Positions 1-6,211 of a DNA stretch of 12,130 nt are shown piece after piece. The position numbers and the translations under genes are program-made. Position 1 is the first letter of the stretch, and every line of letters begins with the position of its first letter. Source of the DNA: UBA685 sp002299005 (GTDB lineage Bacteria > Pseudomonadota > Alphaproteobacteria > Puniceispirillales > Puniceispirillaceae); contig CAXAAH010000045.1 of assembly GCA_963966775.1 (NCBI GenBank), positions 1 through 12,130 of the forward strand. The letters are read 5' to 3'. The notes under the pieces are model-generated. The model searched no databases, was not told where the DNA came from, and saw only the letters and a list, made by a program, of their open reading frames with translations.

Positions 1-108
1 GATTTTAATATCAGAGCAGCATTTTCCCACTAGCGCCAACTTGCCTAACTCATTAACTTGTGGGGCAATGATTTGTGCGCGCTTGATATCTTCTATAAAG
101 GGTTTGTA
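1..108. other. Left-edge sequence, no gene assigned
   Basis: No convincing gene lies here. On the + strand one frame is open from base 2 and stops with TAA at 107-109, so the stop overlaps the ATG of the next gene (TAATG). This could be the 3' end of an upstream gene coupled to it. The encoded residues match no family I know. A - strand frame is also open out of the left edge, but it has an upstream stop and no good start codon. Confidence 0.2.
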
Positions 109-402
109 ATGCTTAACATTATTTCTGACAATTGGCTTAAATGGGTTGGTATTGCCGTTTTAGCCATAGGATTTTCAGTTTTTCAATATTTTTTCATACC
201 AATTTCGATAAATACAGATACGCGTGGTCACTATGTTAACCCAACGTCCATTTTACACGGTAGTGGCAAAATTAAGCGTGTTGCACAAGAGTTTTGCAAC
301 AAGAATGGCGATCAAGTGAGTAAATTCCACCTTACAACGAAGGCAATCGGAGGCAAGAATCACGAGGTTTATCGTTTTAATTGCACAGGCGCAGACCAAT
401 AA
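109..402 (+). CDS. Small single-pass membrane-anchored protein, unknown function
   Basis: This gene encodes 97 residues that I do not recognise. The ATG at 109 is preferred over the in-frame codon at 58 because a purine-rich AAAGG lies 7 bases before it and the protein then begins just ahead of its hydrophobic segment. Residues about 10-31 form one membrane helix or uncleaved signal anchor. The remainder is a small polar domain of about 65 residues with two cysteines (63 and 92), which could form a disulfide if it faces the periplasm. The gene converges on the - strand membrane protein at 587-1198. The TAATG arrangement at the start hints at coupling to something upstream of the window. Function unknown; moderately confident it is a real gene. 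Confidence 0.55.
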   Translation: MLNIISDNWLKWVGIAVLAIGFSVFQYFFIPISINTDTRGHYVNPTSILHGSGKIKRVAQEFCNKNGDQVSKFHLTTKAIGGKNHEVYRFNCTGADQ

Positions 403-416
403 TTTCTTCTATCAAA

Positions 417-435
417 GGGGCATGAAAAACGCCCC
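417..435. other. Short GC hairpin downstream of the small ORF
   Basis: GGGGC (417-421) pairs with GCCCC (431-435) around a 9-base A-rich loop, shortly after the stop at 402. No T run follows on either strand, so it is not a canonical intrinsic terminator. It may protect a 3' end. Confidence 0.3.
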
Positions 436-457
436 GTTAGCAGTGACTGAATTATTA

Positions 458-526
458 GAGTGGTTAAGTGTTTAAAATCATAAACGCGGTAAACACTTCA
501 ACCTCTCTAGATTTAGTGGTTTTTTT
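458..526 (+). terminator. Long imperfect hairpin plus T run between convergent genes
   Basis: Bases 458-474 and 490-507 are inverted copies of each other with one mismatch and one bulge, giving a stem of about 16 pairs with a 15-base loop. A run of seven Ts follows at 520-526, about 12 bases beyond the stem. That gap is longer than in a textbook intrinsic terminator. It lies between two convergent genes and could end transcription of the + strand one. Reading the other way there is no T run. Confidence 0.4.
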
Positions 527-586
527 GCTAATTTCAGGCGACCATTCATCGCAGTATAAAAGTGGTTAATTAAGTTTACTGGCGTC

Positions 587-1198
587 TCACTCCCCAAACC
601 AATCATTTAGATTAATATAGGATAGAGGGTCAAAGACACCGTAGTTACTATCACCTCTAAGCGCAGCATCACAGCTTTCATGGGCGACCCAGAATGTGCG
701 TTGTGATCTCTTTGGCACGGGAATTTTTTCACCTGATTTGTAATGTAAATGCGTGTAGGTGACACCATATAGGTGAAACCCTTTTTTCAGTCCGTCACGT
801 GAAAGGGGGCTCATAGATTGTCCCTGCACTTCAAAACGCTCGCGTGGCACAAAACGTTCTTTAAAGCTTTGAATGGCCTCTGAGATGGCAGGATGGTGCA
901 AAGCCCCATCAGCTTCAAACAAGCAATGATAGCCTTTTTCAATCTGTGTAAAATCTGTAATGCTCTTGTTAATTTGGCCAGCGATTGGCAAATTTTTAGG
1001 TGGCAAAAGAGCATTGGCGATGCCTGCCAGAACCAAGGCTATGGCAAGGGGGGATTGGGCATAATAAAGCGGGCTTTTCATCTCTGCCCAGCCGCCAGCC
1101 TGTTGTCTGGTTCTGATGATGATAAATATAGATGAGAAGAGGGAGATGACAGCCCCTATCGCAATTAGGAGTGTCATCATCTGACCAGCGTACAACAT
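587..1198 (-). CDS. Membrane protein of unknown function with soluble C-terminal domain
   Basis: The gene encodes about 203 residues from the ATG at 1198, which has AGGTGA 10 bases upstream. In-frame alternatives are an ATG at 1246 and a TTG at 1273, both with weaker ribosome sites. Two hydrophobic segments (about residues 8-28 and 49-66) are linked by a basic loop. A polar domain of roughly 125 residues follows, rich in aromatic and charged residues, with cysteines near 92 and 176. I recognise no catalytic motif or family. With two helices, the C-terminal domain would lie on the same side as the short N-terminus. The gene stands alone, convergent with the small ORF to its left, and its upstream region contains a perfect hairpin (1306-1328). 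Its role cannot be inferred from context. Confidence 0.6.
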   Translation of the reverse strand: MLYAGQMMTLLIAIGAVISLFSSIFIIIRTRQQAGGWAEMKSPLYYAQSPLAIALVLAGIANALLPPKNLPIAGQINKSITDFTQIEKGYHCLFEADGALHHPAISEAIQSFKERFVPRERFEVQGQSMSPLSRDGLKKGFHLYGVTYTHLHYKSGEKIPVPKRSQRTFWVAHESCDAALRGDSNYGVFDPLSYINLNDWFGE

Positions 1199-1305
1199 AA
1201 TTACTTTTTCACCTGTTTGAACATAACTCTCTAAAGATCGTCCCATAATTTGCCATTTCGTCTGGCCGATCAAGTGGAAATGCTATGGCAGATGAACATT
1301 GCACG

Positions 1306-1328
1306 GCTCTCAGAAACACACTGAGAGC
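1306..1328. other. Perfect 8-bp-stem hairpin in intergenic region
   Basis: GCTCTCAG (1306-1313) is followed after 7 bases by its exact reverse complement (1321-1328). The flanking AC/GT pair could extend it across a one-base bulge. There is no T run on either side, so a terminator is unlikely. It sits upstream of the - strand membrane protein gene and could be an mRNA leader structure or an operator. Confidence 0.35.
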
Positions 1329-1374
1329 GTACCTACCCTGAAAGTGTCCCCAAAGGCGTGGGTGATACAACTAT

Positions 1375-1422
1375 CTTGTACCCTTGGCCTCTTGTGCCCT
1401 TGGTCTCTTGTACCCTTGGCCT
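1375..1422. repeat. Three tandem copies of a 16-bp unit
   Basis: Copies at 1375-1390, 1391-1406 and 1407-1422 follow the unit CTTGTACCCTTGGCCT. The first and third are identical and the middle one differs at two positions. The array ends 33 bases before the duplicated leader of the FG-GAP gene, so it lies where upstream regulatory elements or copy-number-variable spacers could act. No open reading frame runs sensibly through it. Confidence 0.85.
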
Positions 1423-1455
1423 GCCTCAACAGTTATGCTGACGATTGTCACGATC

Positions 1456-1600
1456 AATTTGTAAACACCTAAAAAATGGTTAAAACTAAAAGTCCACCGA
1501 TTAATTGTGATTAGAGGTTCTGTTGTTAAGGTCTTTTGTATGTCTCTTGTTCATCGCGCTTTCACCTCAGGCATCCGCACTCACTTTCAAGTCAGGTGAA
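1456..1600 (+). repeat. Inverted 145-bp leader/signal-peptide repeat, left copy
   Basis: This segment reappears inverted at 5359-5503. The two align without gaps over 145 bases with 10 mismatches by hand count. It contains the AT-rich leader, a 12-codon upstream ORF (1476-1514), the Shine-Dalgarno AGAGG, the TTG start at 1523 and the first 26 codons of the FG-GAP gene. Similarity ends sharply on both sides. Of the seven differences within the coding part, nearly all are synonymous. Confidence 0.93.
1476..1514 (+). CDS. Possible 12-codon upstream ORF in FG-GAP leader
   Basis: ATG at 1476 opens a frame reading MVKTKSPPINCD and stopping at TAG 1512-1514. The stop lies against the AGAGG ribosome site of the FG-GAP gene, so translation could influence access to that site. 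The inverted copy (5445-5483) has the same frame with one residue changed. No clear ribosome site precedes the ATG, and a possible -10 element (TAAAAC at 1481-1486) would put the transcript start inside the ORF. It may be a chance frame. Confidence 0.2.
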   Translation: MVKTKSPPINCD

Positions 1601-3511
1601 ACTATTCAGTCGACTGATAATGAAAATACAGATGTGACTGTTTCAAAAATTATTGATGGAAACTGCAAACTTGATTTGCCGATTCCAAATGAGACAAATC
1701 CAGTAAATTTCGACATTTCTGGATTTTTGCATAAAGAGGGCTTTGATCTGCCTGATTATGCAAGTTTTGCATTTGGAGAGCCATATGAACGCGGGGTGAA
1801 CTCCCAGCCGTCTCCTGAAATTAAGGCGGTAGCAGATTTAAATAACGACGGAATAGATGACATAATCATCGACTATTACGAAACATTAGTTCCGCCTCTT
1901 ATCCTTTATGGAACACAAACAGGCACTTTTAATAGAGCGATAGTCGATGAGAAAGCAGCCAGGCGACATATCCGAAATGGAGCAGTTGCAGACTTCAATA
2001 ATGATGGCTTATTAGATTTTGCCGGCTTCACAACTGGTGATCCAGGTGAAAGGTGGAAGGCTCAGGGCTATTCCTTGAAGGGGAATTTCGTCCCTCGAGG
2101 CCAAGAGGACTTACTTCTGATGAACTCACCAAACGGATTTATAAATATAGAAATTCCTGAAGTCCGCACCAATGACTGGAATCATGGTGGTGATGTTGGT
2201 GATATTGATAATGATGGGCTGATAGACATTCTGCCTATTAGTGAGGGGGAGCGTGAGAGAACCGTACCACTCAGGAACCGCGGTGATGACAAATTTTCAT
2301 TGGGAGGTTTGGAATATAGCAGCGAAGTATCTTATTATCTGACCCCTGATCTGGACACTGGCGATTTCAACAATGATGGATTTCTAGATATAGCTGTTGC
2401 AATGACTCCAAATAACGACCGAACCCCAGAAAATATGAGTAAACTTGGTGCTGTTAGGGTTATTTATGGTGATGGTGATTTTAACTTTAGAGACAATAAG
2501 AAGCTTAAATTCGGTTCTAGCTGGGTGACTAGCAAAGACAAGAATACGTGGCTTAGCGAAGCCAAAGAACAGGTTAAAGCAGGTTCTGGTCATAAGGCGG
2601 GAGAGTTTATGACCGGAACATCTCATATTGAAGCTATGGATTTAGATGGTGATGGGAGCGATGACTTATTGCTAGGTCACTGGATTTCAACCACTGGTCT
2701 CTGGCAAACAGCAGGGTTCACGGCTTACATAAGTGAGTCTGACTGTTTTGCCGATGCAACCCAAGCCTTATTTCCAAATCAAAAAACCAATCGAAATTTG
2801 AATCAAGAAAGTGCTGTGAATTACACTCATAATTTTTATCTCAGTGACTTAAATAATGACGGCCTTGATGACCTTATACTCCAATCAGACGGTTTTGAGG
2901 ACGAATGGTATAGAAATGATCCAAACGCTGGACATCCGTATATTTTTATAAATCAGGGTGGGTATTGGCTACCAGTAAGAGCGGTTGATATTGAGCGATG
3001 GGTGGCGGTGGATGATATAGTTCCAGGTGACTTTAACGGTGATGAGATTGTTGATTTGGCTTACATTAGACGCAATGGGCCAACTGTGTCTCTTGAAGTG
3101 TCCTTAGGCGACATGAGCCGAGAGCGACAAGCGAGTAGATATGATTGGAGCAAAGATATTTATGGCGGCGAATATAAAATGATGTGGTCTATTGAGAACG
3201 TAAACAATCCTGGCGTTTGGAAGGCAGGTGCAATTGAAAAAATTTACCTTTCAAAAGGAGAGGGTTCATATTTACAGGCTACAAAAAAAGGCGTGCCGGG
3301 AACTGAACGCCAAAGGTCCAAGCTAGCTATCAGCTATATGGGTGATACAGGATATATAGAAATAAAAGGTGAACTCGGCTTGTTTGAGGAGACGCCTTAT
3401 TATCTCACCACAATCAAAGGTAACTTAAAAGACGATGAGATAACCTCATATTGGAGAGAGGGAGATAAGATTAAGCTTAAATTAGAGAAGATTGATACAG
3501 TCCAAAAGTGA
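1523..3511 (+). CDS. Secreted seven-bladed FG-GAP/VCBS repeat protein with unique C-terminal domain
   Basis: The protein has 662 residues and starts at TTG, five bases after AGAGG. Residues 1-19 form a Sec signal peptide with probable cleavage after QASA. Seven FG-GAP/VCBS-type calcium-loop motifs (DxNxDG-like) begin near residues 105, 157, 227, 281, 373, 442 and 503. The last reads DFNGDE, slightly degenerate. Seven repeats fit one complete integrin-alpha-like beta-propeller. Residues about 532-662 form a separate lysine-rich, beta-prone domain I do not recognise. The family acts outside the cytoplasm, usually in adhesion or ligand binding with bound calcium; no enzyme motif is visible. The gene converges on a paralogue at 3628-5436 that shares its leader and signal peptide. 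Fold and export are well supported; ligand and partner are unknown. Confidence 0.88.
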   Translation: MLRSFVCLLFIALSPQASALTFKSGETIQSTDNENTDVTVSKIIDGNCKLDLPIPNETNPVNFDISGFLHKEGFDLPDYASFAFGEPYERGVNSQPSPEIKAVADLNNDGIDDIIIDYYETLVPPLILYGTQTGTFNRAIVDEKAARRHIRNGAVADFNNDGLLDFAGFTTGDPGERWKAQGYSLKGNFVPRGQEDLLLMNSPNGFINIEIPEVRTNDWNHGGDVGDIDNDGLIDILPISEGERERTVPLRNRGDDKFSLGGLEYSSEVSYYLTPDLDTGDFNNDGFLDIAVAMTPNNDRTPENMSKLGAVRVIYGDGDFNFRDNKKLKFGSSWVTSKDKNTWLSEAKEQVKAGSGHKAGEFMTGTSHIEAMDLDGDGSDDLLLGHWISTTGLWQTAGFTAYISESDCFADATQALFPNQKTNRNLNQESAVNYTHNFYLSDLNNDGLDDLILQSDGFEDEWYRNDPNAGHPYIFINQGGYWLPVRAVDIERWVAVDDIVPGDFNGDEIVDLAYIRRNGPTVSLEVSLGDMSRERQASRYDWSKDIYGGEYKMMWSIENVNNPGVWKAGAIEKIYLSKGEGSYLQATKKGVPGTERQRSKLAISYMGDTGYIEIKGELGLFEETPYYLTTIKGNLKDDEITSYWREGDKIKLKLEKIDTVQK

Positions 3512-3627
3512 CCGACCCACCCACTTGTTGTAGTGTTGCAGTGTTGCAGTGAGGGGTGCTTGCCCAGATAATGCCGTCTTCTCTCTTTAACCCGCTTAGC
3601 CACCTCAACTAACTCATGCTACGAAAT
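3512..3627. other. Convergent intergenic gap between FG-GAP paralogues
   Basis: This gap separates the two stop codons. It holds a short direct repeat (two copies of GTGTTGCA, 3533-3548). I see no strong hairpin with a T run for either gene, so any terminator here is not a classical intrinsic one. Confidence 0.4.
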
Positions 3628-5436
3628 TTATTTACCCAATACAGTGTATCCGATCCTAGTTGCGCTGTCCTCAGCCCATGGCGTCATTGTAAATGCAATG
3701 TAGTCTAACGCGCCTTCATTATCGATATTCACTGGATAACCAAGACCTATAGTCGTCCTGTTAGAGATCCAGCCATCTACCATCAGCTCATCAATATAGA
3801 CAAAGTCCGATTGAGGAATTTGCTTAAAATTACCTTCACCATTATTTTCAAAAATTGTATAGCCAAACCGGCCTTTTTTTTCATATGAACCGCCAGTAGT
3901 ATCTAGGATATCTAGATCTCCGTCATTATCGTGGTCACGTAACTTAACCGTTCCCTCTCCATGTGATTGCAAATATTTCTGTCCATCTAAATCACGATTA
4001 TCGTTAATATGTTTTGTCGTAACATCGACGAAGTCATTTGCATCAAATTTAAGAATGGCAACATTTCTCCCGAGGTAATAGGGGTCTTTACGATGAAGCA
4101 TTATAACTAATTCAGGGATATCGTCGCCATCGATATCACCTGCAACACCATGGTTAACCATCGTGTTTTTCCGACCATATTTATGATTGTAATTTATTCG
4201 TTTAAGCTTGCGGTTCTTATGTTCGCCGCCAACTGACAACCAAAGATGACCATTGCCATCAAAATCAAATGTCACTATGTCTCCACAACCATCTTTATTG
4301 AAATCCTCTATGACAGCTGTTCCTTTCGGCACTGGTGTAGATAGCCCCAATATGTCTGGCAATTGACCAGTGGCATTCGTAAAAAAGCCTTTACCATCAT
4401 TTAGTAGCAACATCCGACCGGCATAAATATCAGGATGGCCATCGCAATTTACATCCCCCGACGCCGCATCGTGAGCAAAACCCCCACTCCTGATTAAGCC
4501 CTCATTTTCCTGTCCTTGGATCTGATCACTTGCATCGAAAACACCTCCCTTACCGTTACTAAGAAGAAGGGTGTAAGGCTCAAAATCTGAGATCGTACCA
4601 ATATTTTTTACGCGCTTTATCACGCCCATGCTTCCTGTAAATAAGTCATCGACACCGTCGCCGTTAAAATCTTTTACTTCCATCCGGTACAACATATGGC
4701 GTAGAGGCATGACACCATCTTCATATATTTCGGGTGATGAAATGAGGTTGCCTCTACCATCATTTAAATAATAACGAATATGGCTGGGCGTTTCAGCTCG
4801 TGGCATTGTATGGGTAAAGTAAATCCATGAGATCGCTATATCCTCTAGACCGTCACCATTGAAGTCGCCAGCTACCGCGTTATGAGGATCGGGTGAAAAA
4901 ACCCGTGGATTATCCGTACAATCTTGCGGAGTAGGGTAGCAAAATGGCGGCGACATTTCATTTGAAGTAACAGCCGTAAAACCAAATTGATGAATTTTAT
5001 ATCGAGGCTTATTTAGCTTATCTGCAAAAAAATCTCTAACTTTCAGATGTGAAACATCGTAATTTTCTTGCGCGAATGTGATTGGTCCTTGTTGAGGCAT
5101 CGTGATAAGACGCCGACGCCGCAGCTCACCCAACGCTTCTGCGCTATACCCACCAGCATAATTTTTATTCAGATCTTTCTTATAAAAACCGAGTAAGCCC
5201 TTGTTATATTCACTACTCCATTTGCCAGTTGCGCCACTTTTTACATATCCAAATCGTTGCAAGAGTCGTTGCGCTTCAACCATTTCGGGGTCTGCATTTG
5301 TTAGGTCAACCGCTGAGGCATCTTCAGAAGTATAGCCGGAACTTGAGTTGCTTAAGCTTTCCCCTGATTTAAAAGTGAGTGCGGATGCCTGTGGTGAAAG
5401 CGCGATGAACAAAAGAAATACAAAAGACCTTAACAA
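3628..5436 (-). CDS. Secreted FG-GAP/VCBS propeller protein with peptidoglycan-binding-like domain
   Basis: The protein has 602 residues from TTG at 5436, which lies five bases after AGAGG; another TTG at 5439 is too close to that site. Residues 1-19 form the same Sec signal peptide as in the convergent paralogue. Residues about 51-107 resemble a peptidoglycan-binding domain 1 fold (a LLQRFGY start, then G-x-W, then a closing GxxS-x-x-x-L segment). FG-GAP calcium loops (DFNGDG type) begin near 191, 256, 328, 378, 434 and 501, with a degenerate seventh near 572, enough for one seven-bladed propeller. A linker with two cysteines (167, 174) precedes the propeller. The architecture suggests a periplasmic or surface protein tethered to the cell wall with a binding propeller. 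It lacks the C-terminal domain of its paralogue. Ligand unknown; the peptidoglycan-binding call is by motif resemblance only. Confidence 0.87.
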   Translation of the reverse strand: MLRSFVFLLFIALSPQASALTFKSGESLSNSSSGYTSEDASAVDLTNADPEMVEAQRLLQRFGYVKSGATGKWSSEYNKGLLGFYKKDLNKNYAGGYSAEALGELRRRRLITMPQQGPITFAQENYDVSHLKVRDFFADKLNKPRYKIHQFGFTAVTSNEMSPPFCYPTPQDCTDNPRVFSPDPHNAVAGDFNGDGLEDIAISWIYFTHTMPRAETPSHIRYYLNDGRGNLISSPEIYEDGVMPLRHMLYRMEVKDFNGDGVDDLFTGSMGVIKRVKNIGTISDFEPYTLLLSNGKGGVFDASDQIQGQENEGLIRSGGFAHDAASGDVNCDGHPDIYAGRMLLLNDGKGFFTNATGQLPDILGLSTPVPKGTAVIEDFNKDGCGDIVTFDFDGNGHLWLSVGGEHKNRKLKRINYNHKYGRKNTMVNHGVAGDIDGDDIPELVIMLHRKDPYYLGRNVAILKFDANDFVDVTTKHINDNRDLDGQKYLQSHGEGTVKLRDHDNDGDLDILDTTGGSYEKKGRFGYTIFENNGEGNFKQIPQSDFVYIDELMVDGWISNRTTIGLGYPVNIDNEGALDYIAFTMTPWAEDSATRIGYTVLGK

Positions 5437-5503
5437 CAAAACCTCTAATCACAATTAATTGGTGGACTATTAGTTTTGACCATTTTTTAGGTGTTTACAA
5501 ATT
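5359..5503 (-). repeat. Inverted 145-bp leader/signal-peptide repeat, right copy
   Basis: This is the reverse-complement partner of 1456-1600, the same length, without gaps and about 93% identical. It includes the leader, the upstream ORF, the ribosome site (CCTCT at 5442-5446 on the + strand), the TTG start and the signal peptide through the FKSGE motif. The copies lie about 3.8 kb apart, facing inward, and bracket the bodies of both FG-GAP genes. Confidence 0.93.
5445..5483 (-). CDS. Possible 12-codon upstream ORF, second copy
   Basis: This is the counterpart of the ORF at 1476-1514. It reads MVKTNSPPINCD and stops at TAG next to the AGAGG ribosome site. Relative to the other copy, two of three base changes are synonymous and one changes K to N. 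That is too few changes to prove coding, and recent duplication alone could explain the conservation. Confidence 0.2.
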   Translation of the reverse strand: MVKTNSPPINCD

Positions 5504-5520
5504 CATTCTGAAAATCACGA

Positions 5521-5604
5521 TTACTGGCATAATTGTTGGCACAATTACTGGCACAATTACTGGCACAATTACTGGCACAATTACTGGCACAATTGTTGGT
5601 TCTT
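5521..5604. repeat. Array of 12-bp tandem repeats upstream of an FG-GAP gene
   Basis: Six consecutive units of the form TTACTGGCACAA run from 5521 to 5592, four of them identical and two variant (GGCATAA at the first, TTGTTGG at the second). A degenerate seventh follows to 5604. The array starts 17 bases outside the duplicated leader of the - strand FG-GAP gene. A frame through it would read LAQL repeats, but this is most likely an artefact of the 12-bp period. It may be a copy-number-variable spacer or a row of protein-binding sites. Confidence 0.9.
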
Positions 5605-5705
5605 GTCATTGACTATGAATGGAGGGGTGAAATCAAATGCATAGAAATTTTGACCCCAAGGGACACACGATACGTACAAAAAATAAAGCGACAAAAGAGG
5701 TTAGG

Positions 5706-6041
5706 ATGGAACTTCACTTCCCACATTTGACCAATGGTATCGGACGAAAATCAATTGCTAGCAGGCAACGTGCAAGAACATTACGCAATACATTATTGGC
5801 AACAGCTATCCTTGGATTGATGGTGATATCTGCAAGCTATGCCTTTGCCTCTACCATGAACCAAGAGATGATTGCCCAAGAAGAGGCGTTACAGGTAGAA
5901 GTTTGCTATCAATTAAAGAGCGATATAAACGGTGTCATGTACGGCTTACTGATAAGTCAGGAAATGAAAGACATAACGCCAGAGCAAGCTGAGTTGCTTG
6001 AACGCTTAACCACCTCTTATGCAAACTATTGCAAAGACTAG
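5706..6041 (+). CDS. Small membrane-anchored or secreted protein, unknown
   Basis: The protein has 111 residues from ATG at 5706, which has AGAGG five bases upstream. An in-frame ATG at 5637 also has a purine-rich site (GGAGGGGTGA) and would add 23 basic residues. An arginine-rich stretch (about 14-27) precedes a hydrophobic segment at about 28-48 that ends in ASYAFAS, so it is either a signal peptide or a signal anchor. The exported part is about 62 residues, mostly acidic and helical, with cysteines at 67 and 109 that could pair. No family is recognised. It lies between the right FG-GAP leader and the Atm1-type exporter gene, with no same-strand partner. A real gene is likely; its function is open. 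Confidence 0.55.
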   Translation: MELHFPHLTNGIGRKSIASRQRARTLRNTLLATAILGLMVISASYAFASTMNQEMIAQEEALQVEVCYQLKSDINGVMYGLLISQEMKDITPEQAELLERLTTSYANYCKD

Positions 6042-6098
6042 GCAACTCTGCATGAAGATGAATTTTTCTTAAATAAAAAGTCTGAGATGGCTCGCATT

Positions 6099-6191
6099 AT
6101 GACAAAAATCACCTTTCTTGATGGCGGCCTTGGCCAAGAAATCAACAAATGCTCTAGTGCAACCAAAGCACATCCGCTTTGGTCTGCATAG
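6099..6191 (+). pseudogene. N-terminal remnant of a homocysteine S-methyltransferase
   Basis: ATG at 6099 opens a 30-codon frame with the N-terminal signature of the homocysteine S-methyltransferase family: a MTKITFLDGGLGQE opening and a PLWSA motif 13 residues later. In full enzymes this is the start of a barrel of about 300 residues that uses zinc to transfer a methyl group to homocysteine. Here TAG at 6189-6191 ends the frame at once, and the zinc-binding cysteines and the rest of the barrel are absent. The 3' end of the exporter gene begins only 21 bases further on, leaving no room for more. It is best read as a truncated relic left by a deletion or rearrangement; a small real peptide is less likely. 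Confidence 0.6.
6162..6183 (-). terminator. Perfect 8-bp hairpin past the exporter gene
   Basis: ACCAAAGC (6162-6169) pairs exactly with GCTTTGGT (6176-6183) around a 6-base loop; three more pairs are possible across a bulge. It lies about 30 bases beyond the - strand exporter stop, where a terminator would be expected, but no T run follows on either strand. A role in 3'-end formation is possible, not proven. Confidence 0.35.
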
Positions 6192-6211
6192 ATACGTAAC
6201 GCTTATGGCGG

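Larger units (their letters stand above)
1199..1522. other. Gene-free stretch with hairpin, tandem repeat and leader
   Basis: This 324-base stretch has no convincing gene. It holds the possible upstream extension of the - strand membrane protein (to 1246 or 1273), the hairpin at 1306-1328, a 3 x 16-bp tandem repeat at 1375-1422, and the outer half of the duplicated leader that precedes the first FG-GAP gene (from 1456). Confidence 0.6.

Noticed and set aside
1..162. Open frame on the - strand running out of the left edge
   Set aside because: The residues look protein-like, but there is an in-frame stop upstream, no plausible start codon before position 30, and it overlaps the better-supported + strand small gene.
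893..1135. + strand ORF of 80 codons
   Set aside because: It lies wholly inside the - strand membrane protein gene and has no family resemblance; it is a shadow frame.
1456..5503. Invertible phase-variation switch
   Set aside because: The inverted repeats would allow inversion, but each copy carries its own leader and start. Flipping would only exchange the two gene bodies between equivalent heads, and no recombinase gene is present.
5585..5600. Sigma-54-like promoter (TGGCAC, then TTGG)
   Set aside because: The -24 half fits, but the -12 element has GG in place of the near-invariant GC. The match arises from the repeat unit itself, and no activator site is evident.
1456..5604. Insertion sequence or transposon bounded by the inverted repeats
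   Set aside because: The repeats are coding and regulatory sequence rather than transposon ends. No transposase is present, and no target-site duplication was found at the outer edges.
5533..5730. Open frame through the 12-bp repeat giving LAQL repeats
   Set aside because: The repeat period is a multiple of three, so an open frame is automatic. The start is a TTG within the array with no ribosome site, and the following residues overlap the better-supported small gene in another frame.
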